Shown here piece after piece: positions 31,441 through 43,213 of a stretch of DNA of 64,000 nt. A program made the position numbers and the translations under genes. The notes beneath the pieces are model-generated. The model had not been told where the DNA came from. It searched no databases and was given only the letters and a program-made list of their open reading frames with translations. Positions within the stretch are counted from its first letter, which is position 1; the number at the start of each line of letters is the position of its first letter. This DNA comes from Siphonodentalium dalli. Lineage: Eukaryota; Mollusca; Scaphopoda; Gadilida; Siphonodentaliidae. The stretch covers positions 52,376,760-52,440,759 of the forward strand of contig CP136069.1 of the NCBI GenBank assembly GCA_032622095.1. Direction: 5' to 3'.

Positions 31441-31459
31441 AATTAGTAATGAAAAAATG

Positions 31460-31873
31460 TCTAAGTCCATTTTCATTTTTTCGATCAGAAATGTCACATC
31501 AATGACAGGAACATCTATCCTCAGGGGGGAAACTATGGCCCAGTACCCCCCAGACATGGGCACTATGGCCCAGTACCCCCCAGACATGGGCACTATGGCC
31601 CAGTACCCCCCAGACATGGGCACTATGGCCCAGTACCCCCCAGACATGGGCACTATGGCCCAGTACCCCCCAGACATGGGCACTATGGCCCAGTACCCCC
31701 CCAGACATGGGCACTATGGCCCAGTATCCCCCCAGACATGGGCACTATGGTCCAGTGGGCCATAGTGCCCATGTCTGGGGGGGTACTGGGCCATAGTGCC
31801 CATGTCTGGGGGTACTGGGCCATAGTGCCCATGTCTGGGGGGTACTGGGCCATAGTGCCCCCCCATTACTACT
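31460..31873. repeat. Right terminal inverted repeat with expanded minisatellite
   Basis: Reverse complement of 18510-18740, but with about seven forward and three inverted 31-bp monomers rather than one and three. The orientation switch is near 31755. It ends CCATTACTACT. Confidence 0.93.
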
Positions 31874-31879
31874 TACGGA
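31874..31879. repeat. Target-site duplication TACGGA, right
   Basis: Identical to 18504-18509, directly after the CT that ends the element. Confidence 0.95.
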
Positions 31880-32280
31880 TGGCAAATTTACCGGAATGCA
31901 AAAATACAAATTGTCGTTGTCGTTGTATCGTCACTAGTCAGTGAGTGGCTTGAGTTTTCTCCCCGTATCAGCATGATGTTTTAAACGATCGTGTGTGCCG
32001 TGGGTTTACTAATCCAGTATCCCTCAATTAATTTGGTTACGTCTTGAACACGGAAATTCGTATTTTAATTGCCATTTTATGGCTCCAGCCATAAATTCAA
32101 TTTATATCAAATTATTAACTTTTAAATTATTAAATTTTGAGATAGCCTATTAACCTGAGCGTTTACAGAATACATCTTCGACTCAAATTACTTATGTTTC
32201 TATATATTATCGATATTAGGTCGTTGTTATCACCGGAAATTTATTGAAAATGGCGTACAGTACCCATTTAACACCTTAAT
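31880..32280 (-). repeat. Right part of the host repeat split by the Polinton
   Basis: Reverse-complement match to about 1230-1680 and 7040-7488, including the palindrome and the ACGCCATTTTCAATAAATT block. It is more diverged than units 1 and 2 are from each other, so this copy is older. Confidence 0.85.
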
Positions 32281-33110
32281 ACAAGGTTTGTATCTATCAG
32301 ACCAATATGGTTCATAGAAATGCCCTGTGCATGAGATAATGCCACAAACCCAGTTCTTTAGACCATATTCGCACCTTTAATTTGATGAATCTCCCGCATC
32401 GATCACCAAAGATATATATGAATATGTGCACACTTTAGAAATCAGACAAACCTTTGAACAAATTCTGTATCTTTCTCTGATGCTTTATATGATCCGGCAC
32501 CGCGGATAAGAGGGTATATACGGGAAAGAATTCAATTGTTTGGTGAACCAGCGTTGTTTGTGCATAGAAACCATCATTCTGAGGTATGCATTACGTGTAT
32601 CTCCCTTTGAACAGTGCCTATATTATAGTTCACAAGACAACGATTAGTTTGCAAGTAATGCAGTTCAGTTGCACGTATTAAATTTCCATCTCTGTGGGAA
32701 AAAATGCCACCTCAGCGTCACCTTAACAAATCGGGGGCTCTATACAAGTGCATTCTCATAGATCACTTCAGATGACGCAGCTAGATTCCATTTGCATGAA
32801 CCGTTTGAAGATGGCTGATTAGTACTCACGTTCCACAAAGCTGAGCACGACGGGGAAGCAACACAGATCCATATTTACGGCATTCAGCAGACACGGGAAA
32901 ACAGCTGGTACCACCCAAAGAAATATAATACATGACAACCAGGTCACGACTTCTGCTAGTTTGGTTTCTTGTTCAGAACTACTTTTGTCTGGCACAACAT
33001 GGACTATAGGTATATCTGTTCGATCTTCATGGATGTGACCTTTTCAAGAAGAACTTAGTCGTGTATTTTCCATGAAAAAAAAAATGAAAAATTGACGTCG
33101 ATCATGTCAA
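32281..33110. other. No gene recognised
   Basis: No domain-bearing frame, and no clear repeat relation within the window. Confidence 0.4.
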
Positions 33111-34330
33111 ACTCATCTAATGGGTCATTGGCCTATTATGAATAACGATGCAAATGTAAATGGCATGTTGGCAAAATGTCAAAAGTGGTGCCATTCGAGT
33201 CAGGGGTCCACAGAGGATGAGAAAGACACCAAAATTTATAAACAATATGTTTAGTACCAATTTCCACGAGACTGCATATGATACATATTCTTCTCCGTGA
33301 TTCGAGAAATATAATCGTGTGGTTTAAATACGCCAAATTGGTGCTGTTTGGATGAGATATATGGGGGCCCTAAATTTGATACGAATTTGTATACTCGCCA
33401 ATTATCACAATTTTATATATATTCATCTCCATAATGAGTCTAAGTGTGTGGTTTAATAATGTCAAAAGTGGCGGACTTGAGTCCGAAATAGGGACGTCCG
33501 CATCACCAAAATTGATAAAAATATGTTTGCCAATTAACATCAAATTCATACACGTTCTTCTCAAATGATACGAAGAATCAAACCGTGCGTGTTAAAAACG
33601 CCACATTTGGTACCTAGATATATTTGCAAATATATGTATGTCTGTATGTGTTCTATGTATAACTACCCGGGTAACAATCGAGATGGCACCAAGGTGGTCT
33701 AACAGTGGTAACTTTTTACGAGGAAGATAATGGTGCAGGTTAAATTTTTCTAAAGTGACGATGTTGGTGTCAGAGGCAGAAAAGTGGGAGGGCAGCAAAC
33801 TTCCACATATTTATACATATTCACCTCCATGCTTTGGCGCCGTTAGAGTCAGGTGCACTGGGGGGGGGGCGATACAAACAAATGAATTAAAAAACTATAT
33901 TTAGCGCAGATTTCTACCAAATTGATGTATTATTCTTCTCCACGATACGAGGAATATAATCATGTGATTTAAAGACGCCAAAATTGGTGCCGTTTGGTGA
34001 GAGATGGGGGGGGGGGGGGTAATAACTATAATAAGAATTGATTTAGTTGCCGATTACCACCAAATTTATATAATCATCTCCATTATATCATGCATCCATG
34101 AGTCTGATGGACGTGGTTTAAGTATGTCAAACGTGGTGCCGTTTAAGTCAAGCACGAGGAAGGGAGTTGAACCAAAACTGATACACAAATATTTAGCACT
34201 AATTTCCACCAAATTCATGAACGTCCTTCTCTAATTCTACGATGAATTAAATCAAAATTTGTGTCTTTTTGGGTCATGGATGGCGAGAGGAGTGGCACTA
34301 GCATTGACAAAATTGTTCTATTCGCGATAT
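33110..34330. repeat. Diverged ~135-150 bp tandem repeats
   Basis: A recurring phrase (GTGGTTTAAATACGCCAAA-like, followed by GTGCCGTTTGG) occurs near 33317, 33450, 33585, 33960, 34109 and 34243. Short G-runs occur at 33860 and 34007. A related single stretch is at about 48595-48800. Non-coding. Confidence 0.65.
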
Positions 34331-34536
34331 CCTACAGTTATATATAGTCATTACCCAGGCCATCTCCATATCTAAGGAGTTTTTGACGTTCAAAGTTCAC
34401 AGTCTCGACAAATGGTGACCGAATTAAGTTAAATTATATCTTCTCATCTGTCATATTTATATGGGGATGGGAATCAGGGCATTCATATAATAAGCTAGCA
34501 AAACAAATACAAAGAAGAAAGCATTAACAGTATAAA

Positions 34537-34905
34537 TATATAACGAAGACGAGAATAACATTTTGATGAAGTTTATTGAAATTTAATCATTGTCTGAATC
34601 TTCAACCTTTAGATTTACTTCTAGGAGTTTCTTGAATTTTCAGAGTTTGAACTCTTTCTCAAATATTACAGACGATTGATAGAATACCAGCATCGATTGA
34701 AAACACCCCCATACATAACACAATCATGAAGAAAATGGTCAAGCTGATCAAACTCGGATATAATAACGAATTGGCTGCGGATGAAGCGATGAGAAAATTC
34801 AAGAAACTCCTAGAAGTAAATCTAAAGGTTGAAGATTCAGACAATGATTAAATTTCAATAAACTTCATCAAAATGTTATTCTCGTCTTCGTTATATATTT
34901 ATAAT
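34537..34905. repeat. Foldback carrying the 3' tail of the zinc-finger element
   Basis: Arms of about 105 bp (34537-34641 and 34793-34905) are inverted copies. The plus strand at 34723-34851 encodes the tail MKKMVKLIKLGYNNE...ADEAMRKFKKLL ending at a TAA. The same tail is found at 54205-54307 and 56745-56849, so this is a truncated copy of that element. Confidence 0.75.
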
Positions 34906-34959
34906 GGGGGTGGGAAACAAGATGGGTGAGATAGAGAAACGTTACTTATTGATAAAAGG

Positions 34960-35215
34960 TACAGTAAAAGACCGAAAATTTGAAGTTTCAAAAAGTGGTA
35001 ATTTAGTTTTTTAATTTTGGGAAAATTTGAAAAATTTTGAAATTTGATTTTTTGGGAAATGAATTTTTTTTTTTATTTTTAGAAATTTTCCAAGTTTTTG
35101 AAGTTTAAAAACTTTTTTTTAACTTTTGAAAAAAAATAAAGTTTTGGAAGTTTGATATTTGTTTTCTTATTTTTGAAATTTTAGTTGGAATTTTTTTGTG
35201 TCCTTTTAACTTACA
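34960..35215. repeat. Low-complexity A/T-rich tract with GAA/TTTTG phrases
   Basis: Runs of TTTTGAAATTTT-type sequence. The same kind of tract precedes the CCCTTTAA minisatellite at each of its other sites. Confidence 0.8.
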
Positions 35216-35670
35216 CCCACTGCGAGCGCCGTGTGTCCCTTTAACATTCATCCACAGTGAGTGCCGTGTATCCCTTTAGAATGCATTGTGTCCCTTTAAT
35301 ATTCACACACCGAGATTGCATCACATCCCTTTAACATGCATTGCGAGCGCATTGTCTCCCTTTAATATTCACGCACCGAGATTGCCTCATGTCACTTTAA
35401 CATTCACGCGCCGAGATTGCATCACATCCCCTTAAAATTCACACTGAGTGCCTCATGTTCCTTTAAAATTAACATACCGAGAGCGCCGTGTCTTTAACAT
35501 CGCGAGCGCATTGTCTCCCTTTAATATTCAAGACTGAAGCTACACTATACACCTATTACGAACGTACACCGAGATTGCATCACCTCCCTTTAATATTCAC
35601 CAACGTGGGTGCCTCTCGTCCCTCTAAAATTCACAAAATGAGTGCATTGTCTCACTTTAACGTAATATGA
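35215..35670. repeat. Degenerate CCCTTTAA minisatellite
   Basis: About a dozen copies of a 30-38 bp motif (GTGTCCCTTTAACATTCAC plus a GCCGTG or CATCAC variant). Related arrays are at 52665-52890, 55205-55430 and 60280-60478, in varying orientation. Confidence 0.8.
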
Positions 35671-36127
35671 ATTAATACACCCCGTTAGAAACATAATTCA
35701 GGGCGAGGCTCACCATTGTTCATCACGTGATATACATGTAGATAATGAACCCGTGTGCATGCCTGGAGTGAAATTAATCATAAACACATCACGATATAAA
35801 GCCTAAGTGAAACTTATTTGATGGGAATACGCATCTATGAAGTTATTTTTATAAGATTAAAAAGGCACAGATATGTCCTATAGCTTATACTTGTGATTTA
35901 GCTGTGAATCGTTAATTACGCTAGCGTATGGTCATATTAGTTCCGTTAAAACAACTAATCCTTCAAATTATTACAACTATATACGGCTTATCACTGAATG
36001 TTTCTCATTCATCTCACCAGAATTCCCAACTACACCTTTTACTGGACTCGGCCTCCGAGTCGCAGTTAAACTTTTAATCCGTCCCAAAAATTCCCATTTC
36101 TATAAATAAAACGCCCATGGCCCATGT

Positions 36128-36535
36128 ATGCCAAGAATCAGCGAAACATTATACACGCGGAGCGCGAAACAAAATGTATTATCATCATGCATGTATCGAT
36201 TGTACATGTATATGAATATGCCAGAAACGTCCAGCTATTTGCTCAGAGAGGCAAATATAAAACTGCCTGTCGAATATACAAGATGGAAATCTAAATCTGT
36301 GGATAATGGTGACAAAACCTGTGATATTTGCGGTGATGGCACGGGTGATGAATACCATTTTATTATTATTTGCAAAGAACTACAGATAATTCGAGCAGAC
36401 TATATCCCGAAATATTACTGGGAGAATCCCACGAAAGAAAAATTCGAAAGACTGTTATCTTTAGAAAATCAACTATTACTGAAAAAAGTTAGTATTTTTA
36501 TCAAATTGGCATCAAGAAAATTAAAATATGACTGA
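36128..36535 (+). mobile_element. 3' fragment of another non-LTR retrotransposon
   Basis: 135-codon frame containing CDICGDGTGDEYHFIIICKELQ followed by a helical RADYIPKYYW segment. This is the terminal Cys-His region found after the reverse transcriptase of many invertebrate LINEs. No RT motif remains upstream, so the copy is strongly 5'-truncated. It is a different family from the LINE at 2.6 kb. Confidence 0.75.
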
Positions 36536-37050
36536 GCCGATTATTCCAAATTGAAAAACGTGTGATTAAGTGCATTATTTATATCCGTGAATAATTATTT
36601 CAGGCAAAATATTATGATAATGATATTATAAAGGATTAAATTATAATATAATATATATAAGATATTATAATACATATTACGATATATTTATACATTTATC
36701 ATATTATATATTAATATATGTATGATTGTGTAACAATTGTTATTTTTGTGACCTATTGTAAATATAGTATATATGTTATAGCATGTTTCGCCTTAATTGA
36801 CGACTTTGCAATAAACAATCAATCAGAAGGGGTGTTTAAGTGGATAGTGGTTTACGAGCTCAGGTCCGTCCATATTAACGAGCTTAAACGAGGCATAAAA
36901 AATTGCACCAACGAAAGAGGTTTAAGTGCTCTTTGAATATTGATATTAGCATACTACATATACAACACATATTTTACAATTGCAACACCTTAGCAACATA
37001 AACACTGAGTTGTTGAGAATATTGTCGCAGGAACAAATTGACATCTTCAT
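36536..37050. other. AT-rich spacer, no gene
   Basis: Dense TATA/ATAT sequence at 36600-36720, otherwise unremarkable. Confidence 0.5.
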
Positions 37051-37212
37051 ATAAGGATTAACTGTCATGTGGACTGTTTTTATGGAGATGTAACGGTGAG
37101 GTAAGTGGACATAACTTGTGTAAAACCCGAAGGGTTTTACATACAAGTTATGACCACTTACCTCACCGTTACATCTCCATAAAAATAGTCCACATGACAG
37201 TTAATCCTTATA
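37051..37212. repeat. Near-perfect 162-bp hairpin
   Basis: Two ~77-bp arms, almost identical in reverse complement, meet at CCCGAAGGG (about 37126-37134) with essentially no loop. Likely a foldback transposon or a recent inverted duplication. Confidence 0.85.
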
Positions 37213-37620
37213 TTTATATACATTTAGCGAAAAAGCCACTTTTGTAAATTTATTTAAATCGAAAAGTGTATCGTGACAAGATCAGCCCAAAATACCCAAT
37301 AGCACCCTTGGCAAAAGTTAATAGGAACAATTTCTCTTCATATTGAAACCCGATGATGTATTAAGTCAGTCCTGCGCGAGTCCAAATGCGCCCAAAACAT
37401 TACGCGTTCGTCTTTCCAAACCTAATGACGCATCGATGGTGTTATTAGCTTGGTGTCATGAGGCGTTGCGCATTCACCGAGAAATAACTGCAACTAGCCA
37501 CGTGGGCGCCGACCAATCAGAATGCTGGATTTAGTGATGACAACAATTAGTGTGTAAATATAATGCATTGCAACGAGACTAGAAGTATCAGCCGAAGTGG
37601 GTAGCCCCACTACACGGGTA

Positions 37621-37700
37621 GCTGACGAGAGTGTCTGTTGAGGCTGCATTCACGTGAAGAGGGAGAGTGGGTTAGCATTCACATAGCTGGTTTGTCGCAT
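37621..37700. repeat. Direct repeat flanking a foldback element, left
   Basis: About 80 bp beginning GCTGACGAGAGTGT and ending TTTGTCGCAT, repeated at 38107-38191. It is far too long for a target duplication, so it was probably a tandem pair before the insertion. Confidence 0.8.
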
Positions 37701-38085
37701 TTTTTTTACCCTGTGCCAATGCATTCTCTTATATATGCGAGTCGACCATAGGTCGCCTCGCATATATAAGAGAATGCATTGGCCTAACAATTTTTTACAA
37801 TTTTAATAATTTTTTCTTGTATTCTTTAACAATTTTATAATTTCACACATACAGAGCCCCAGACAAACATGAGCAGACGACACTCTTCTATATGCTTCTA
37901 TATATGTGTGGGGCTCCCTGCATGGTAATGGATGTTTTTTATTTTATGTCCTAAAAATTGTAAGAAACATTTATTTAAAAAACATGATACAAAATTGTTA
38001 GGCCGATGCATTCTCTTATATATGCGAGGCGACCTATGGTCGACTCGCATATATAAGAGAATGCATTGGCACAGGGTAAAAAAAA
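37701..38085. mobile_element. MITE-like foldback with palindromic subterminal ends
   Basis: Ends TTTTTTTACCCTGTGCC and its complement. Each end holds an internal palindrome (GCATTCTCTTATATATGCGA with its mirror), so each end folds and the two ends also pair. Non-coding interior. A one-ended copy is at 48290-48362. Confidence 0.8.
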
Positions 38086-38106
38086 TCCCGACGTTTTTCT
38101 CGGATA

Positions 38107-38191
38107 GCTGACGAGAGTGTGTTGAGGCTGCATTCACGTGAAGAGGGAGAGTGGGTGTTCAGTTAGCATTCACAGAGCTGGTTTGTCGCAT
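38107..38191. repeat. Direct repeat flanking a foldback element, right
   Basis: Second copy of 37621-37700, with a 6-bp insertion (GTTCAG). Confidence 0.8.
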
Positions 38192-38891
38192 CGATTCCAT
38201 TCACGCAGTTTGGAGCAGACCACTCATTGGGGAAAGCCGACATTGTTTCTAGAAGCATCATGGTCAAAGATCAATACACAATAGATGTTGATATCGCAAT
38301 TATAATACAAACAGAAACAAAGTACCTGCTATACGTGTAAACCATGTTTACATATTAAATATGAATACGAATCGCCGTTACAAATAACAGTTTACTATTT
38401 CACCGATTGAACATGAAAATCGCCCACCTGACAACTACACATTTGAAACGCATTTAGGTTGCAATTTGAAACAACACAGCTCGGAAGCAAACCATCATTT
38501 AATTAATACAGACTATAGCGCTACCCTCACGGCCTCACCCCTTTGCCGGTGATATTTCTGCAGGCTCGTCGGCAAAGCGAGAATATATATGTAAGGCAGA
38601 AAATCGAGTGATTCGCAGAGAACCGATCACTCGGCAAAGAATCGGAGTCGGTAGGTAAACATTCGAGTTATGTACATTCGGGATTAGTTTTTAACTTTTT
38701 TGTTACACATACTGATGGCCAGTGACTATAATTTCACGCCATATAACGCTATGAAAATAACGAGTCACTGTTCGAATGCTACTGTTTTTGACGTTTCATG
38801 CCACCGATGGCTGATATGAGAATAGGAATCGTCGCTCAAAAATACAGTCGAAACTATCGGTAGAGAACCAAATTTGCTAGGAGGAGTTCCC
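38192..38891. other. No gene recognised
   Basis: No supported frame and no repeat relation seen. Confidence 0.4.
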
Positions 38892-39225
38892 CCACACAAA
38901 CTCCACGCAGTGCCCTCTCCGTTATCACTGACTGCGATAGATCACTGCCACAAGGATGGTACTTTGTGGACCAATACATCTATTTTTAAGTATCGTCGGA
39001 ACTATAGTTAGTCACCAATTATCTGATTTTGACCACCACAAGTTTGCAATAATGGTAATTCTTTCGATATTGATAAGAACAATACGAACTGAGCCAGACA
39101 TAGAAAATTTTAATCCTAAACACAAGAACTAAGATCATGACAGAAATTATTATCTAATATCCTTGTGGCAGTGGTATCTCAGCGGAGCGATGCATGGGAG
39201 TAAGCTCTGCCCGGAGTAGTTCCCC
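38892..39225. repeat. Dispersed ~330-bp repeat, copy 2
   Basis: Matches 16985-17345 and 43402-43705, including the conserved GTGGTATCTCAGCGGAGC near its end. Confidence 0.8.
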
Positions 39226-39955
39226 CGACAGTGGTTTTTAACGGGAACGTGAATGAATGCTTTATTGACACAAATTAATGCAAAACACATGTACAATATT
39301 TTATATACAATATGTACACAATGAATATGAGACCCCTCCCTACAAACGTGTTGTTTGTTTTTTCTTTGTTCCTTTTTTGGTTCTTTTAAAAATCGTGTGT
39401 GTATATAAGTTTTCAATGTCCTTGTGACTATCAGTTTGAATTTTTGACCGTGCAATGAGCTAATTCAGCTGCCTTCCACAAGGTATACAATTAATTGCAA
39501 TTAAGAGACTTCTCTAAAGGCATTTGTTTTTTAAATACAGACTTCGCAGCCTGCCCATTAATATATTTCAAGCTTTCGCCTCAAATTATAATTCATAAGC
39601 AGCTAATTGAATATTGTCATATTTATATCATTCAATGATTGGCCAATACCACCCTATATCTCCCTTATGTGTGGCCCAAGGATGCACACAACTCCTCCAG
39701 AGCAGGGTTGATGGTGGCCAATATATGAGAAATTATGTATTATATGCAAGTAGCTAGATATGGCCTTCAGTGGCATGCCAAAGAGAACATGCCTGGGGAG
39801 TTTAATGTAAGTGCAGCGGTACCATGATTTCTATGACAAATATAGCAAATTCGCAATTTAACAAACATAGCAACAATGCAATAAACCGTAATTTAATTTC
39901 GGTATGGTAGCAACCAAGTCATTTTTTCTTCTTCTGATAATTCAGAACATGCAGG

Positions 39956-40167
39956 TTAGATTTGACAAAAGAAACTGAAGTTAACGTTGCAAAACTCATC
40001 AGCCATCCAATAGTTGTCATATGTGTGGTATGTGTCTAATCTAATGCAGTCTTGGGCTCCACCATCGGGATCACCAGTATTCCACCTCTCTACCTGCAAC
40101 CGGCTACCGTACCATGTATACATAGTGTTGTTGTTAAAGCGATCAAACCCATCCATCCATTTCCAAT
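39956..40167 (-). CDS. C-type lectin gene, last exon (C-terminal half of the domain)
   Basis: The acceptor (TTTATTTGCAG, minus strand) ends at 40168 and the exon runs to TAA 39956-39958. It encodes ~70 residues with WKWMDG, WNTGDPDGGAQDC, a WMADEFC block and a terminal FFCQI, which is the second half of a C-type lectin domain. The GDPD/WN region is where Ca-dependent sugar binding is coordinated in active lectins, but the usual EPN/QPD triplet and WND motif are not clearly present. Entry phase is 2 bases, matching the exon at 43001-43213. The WIGL strand normally between the two halves is missing, so a short exon may be hidden in the 2.8-kb intron. Confidence 0.85.
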
Positions 40168-40210
40168 CTGCAAATAAAGGACCGTAGTCAAGAAATATAG
40201 AATATGTAAT

Positions 40211-40328
40211 GTCGTCGCTTAAACTGTTTATGTCCATGAGGGGCGAATTGAGCATCTGTTGGGCGATGCTCTGCCGAGTCCAACAGATGTCAAATCCCAA
40301 GAGTGGACATAAACAGTTTAAGCGACAA
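40211..40328. repeat. Inverted repeat in the last lectin intron
   Basis: About 27-bp arms (GTCGCTTAAACTGTTTATGTCC and complement) around a ~65-bp spacer, immediately upstream of the last lectin exon. Confidence 0.7.
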
Positions 40329-42249
40329 CATTAGCTGCATATTTTATTTATCAATCGCACAAAACTTGCCTTGTGTGAGGTTAAAATGTCATTTTCCTCA
40401 GTTTTACATTGGTTATTTTGATGACGCCCTTACATTTATTAGGTCAAGCAAACTGATTAGCATTCATGACGTGGGAAAACCGGAGTGCAGCTTAAAATAG
40501 TTCGTTGTGTTTTTTAAATAGTTATTCCAAGCTGGCCTTGTTATAATGTTGTATATATGTTTTAGAGCGAAAACACATATTCCTTTATGAATTTTGTATC
40601 AATTGCGGTGAATTATGGGCGATAAAAACGTCCCAAAAACACAATTACGTCATTTAGGTCTGTTGACGTCCCTATAGTTACCTGCACAATTTGCATATAC
40701 AATTAGGCCATACAAGTTGCCATAACCTAATAAAGTTACGTTGACATAATAAAGCAACATTGGTGTAATAAACGTAACGTTTATTAGGCAGTCTTTTTGT
40801 AGGCAAAATAGGTAGTGAGCGGTTGATAAAAGCCGCTGTCCCTACATCCGGTCGTAAGTAGCAATCTGATTGGCTACAACCTCACATTTAAATCACCGTG
40901 TCCCCATCACCCATTTTCAGCGGGGTATAAGAGAACGTGGGCGAAAAATCGGGGGTATATGAGCCCGTGAAACATCGGGGGTAGGGGAGACGGGCCATGT
41001 TGGAAGGTTTTTATTCAATCACATATTCAGGGAAATGTGAGCATGGGCCCCTTCCGTTTTTCAACTTTTATCATAAAGTATATCAAAGACTTTAAATATG
41101 GCATATCATTATGTATGATCTATTTCGCTTTTACATTGAAAAAGTCGAAAATAAATTCGTTCCAACATGTCCCAGGTTGTTTGAAACCAGGGGCAAATTG
41201 GAACATCGACCGGGTTAAGTCAGAACACTGATCCTATAAAGAACACATATGAAATCAATGTATAATTGAGGTAAAACCACTAATATATTCCAAGAACTAT
41301 ATTAAATTGCTGGTATGAAACATAATAGCGGAGTCCGGTAAATAAAGTATGTTCGAGAAATCGTCATCATTGGAAAACGCAACACATCCAATGAAAACGT
41401 TGTTTCACATACAGGAGGGACGTAGCAGGGCAAAATATGGAAGGGGTTTTAGTGCTATCGATACAAACCTCCCCATTTGCCACACAAATAGATATTCATC
41501 AACGAAAACGTATTGAAATCACATTTAGGACATGGTTGCAAGCAACTGAGATGCATTCATCCATAATTCCATCTGGTTTTTTCCATAATGGTTAGTTATA
41601 CTAACTCAATCCATATTTTTTTTATTGTGTTTTCCTGTAGGTCGCACTATGGGGACAAATGGGGTGTTCCAACATGCCCCAAACGTGGAAAAATGGTCTA
41701 ATGGCACACGATCTTGGAAAGACACTAATTAATCGGTATTTTTTTTATTTATGACTGAAATGAAATCAAACTGGATCAACTGTCAATTATGTCCCGAAAT
41801 TTTATCTTGAACATTGATGAAACCTGAAAATCCAAAAAATTACTTGGTACCCCCCAAAAAACGATTTTTTGCATATCTCATACACCATTCCGAGAATAGT
41901 CAGAATTGTGTGTGTTATTTGTGCATACAAGAGTGTTTTCCACAAATAAGTGGCAATTGTAGATGCTGTTTTATTTTTTAACAAGAGAGGTGGTGTGTTT
42001 CAATATACCCCATGTTCCAACATGCCCCGGTCTCCCATATATGAATGACCCTTGAACTAGCAGTTTCCACCAATCGTGACGTTGCTCTAGCACGCCGAGC
42101 ATGACGTCACCTGACGCCGGATCCTTACGTCGGCTACTGAATTATTCTTATTGGTGCTGATTGGTGTGAATTTATCTGAGAATCTATGAAGAGCACACTT
42201 AAATTGAGGCCGCGTGGCTATTGTTGTGGGGACAAAATCATTATCTCCG
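40329..42249. other. Lectin intron sequence, no gene
   Basis: No convincing coding region. TTCCAACATG(C/T)CCC recurs near 41160, 41667 and 42013, and inverted near 41000. Confidence 0.45.
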
Positions 42250-42372
42250 CCAACATCGTGGGCTACATGGAGATTTAATACCTGGATGTCTCTTTTTGAA
42301 ACCCTCGGCTCCGCCTCGTGGTTCAAAATCAACATCCAGGTATTAAATATCCATGTACCCCCGATGTTGTCG
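42250..42372. repeat. Imperfect ~50-bp-arm hairpin in the lectin intron
   Basis: Arms around CATGGAGATTTAATACCTGG and its complement pair across a ~20-bp CCTCGGCTCCGCCTCG loop. Confidence 0.7.
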
Positions 42373-43000
42373 AAGATAACTAATATTATAGCCCCTGGCC
42401 AAGTGGTCCTGCCAATGTGATATGATGTTGGTGGGTCCTGCTAAATTGATATCATGCTATTAGTGCAAATTGATGCTATTAAGAAAAAAGTTCGGCGTTT
42501 GGAATATTAGGTCATTTGAGATTTCATTACTGGTCAGCATTTATAATTAAAACTTTCGATTAACCCTTATCCCATCAGTTATAAAAATTGCATTGGAATC
42601 GTCTATTATACATTTGGAGTGACACGGATATATGAGCAGACAACAGCCAGACGAAATGATAATACAAGCGCAGAAGAATTTGACCAGTGGAAAATGATTA
42701 GATAATAAGTTCAACAAACGGAATATGATATGGTCGTTTGACTTATTATCTGAACATTTCCTGATGGAACTACTCGTCAATGAGTATTTAATATAGAAAG
42801 GGTTGAACATACCACCAGGGACTCTATGGTGTCTACAATTAGAAAACAATGTTCAGTCCTTAAAATGATACAAACTTAGGTGATAAATCAGATTTTGAAT
42901 GCCAAGTGGGCTATTGTTGTAAAAGAATATTGATAAAGTGAGAAACGCGGGGCTTAGCTAGAATTAATGTTTTGAAAAAAGGCCCATTATTTCCACTCAC

Positions 43001-43213
43001 ATCGAGCATTACCATCGTAGTATTCATTATTTCCTGTCACCAGCGCGTACAGGTCAGAGAACACAGCTGTAGACTCCAACACCAGCAGGTGGCCACCATC
43101 TCCTGTGCAAACGTCATCAGCTACGACCTTCGTCATTTTAACACCGTAGTATTTCAAGCAATGATCTTTTCCACCCAAAGTGAACACAGAATATCCGAGC
43201 GCCAATGGGCACA
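43001..43213 (-). CDS. C-type lectin gene, exon for the N-terminal half of the domain
   Basis: 213-bp exon with acceptor GTGTGTTTCAG and donor GTGAGT on the minus strand. It encodes ~71 residues: a CPLALGYSVF start, then CLKYYGVKMT, VVADDVC, GGHLLVLES and a DLYALVTG helix. This is the first half of the C-type lectin fold with its first disulfide cysteines. It enters with 2 bases and leaves with 1, in phase with both neighbours. Confidence 0.88.

Larger units (their letters stand above)
18510..31873 (+). mobile_element. Polinton/Maverick virus-like transposon, 13.36 kb, degenerate
   Basis: The element begins AGTAGTAATGG, ends with its reverse complement (CCATTACTACT) and is flanked by TACGGA on both sides. 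It encodes the Polinton set: integrase with chromodomain, packaging ATPase, adenain-like protease, major capsid and penton-like proteins, and a residual C-terminus of protein-primed DNA polymerase B. Polintons are usually 15-20 kb. The shortfall fits loss of nearly all of the polymerase. Gene layout: two divergent pairs of small genes on the left (18.8-22.1 kb) and a plus-strand virion cluster on the right (22.4-30.7 kb). Polymerase, ATPase, integrase and three other genes are broken, so this copy should not be autonomous. Confidence 0.97.

Noticed and set aside
40303-40500. Plus-strand ORF beginning like the minus-strand lectin ORF leader
   Set aside because: The resemblance comes from the inverted repeat at 40211-40328, and the lectin coding part starts only at the splice acceptor at 40167.
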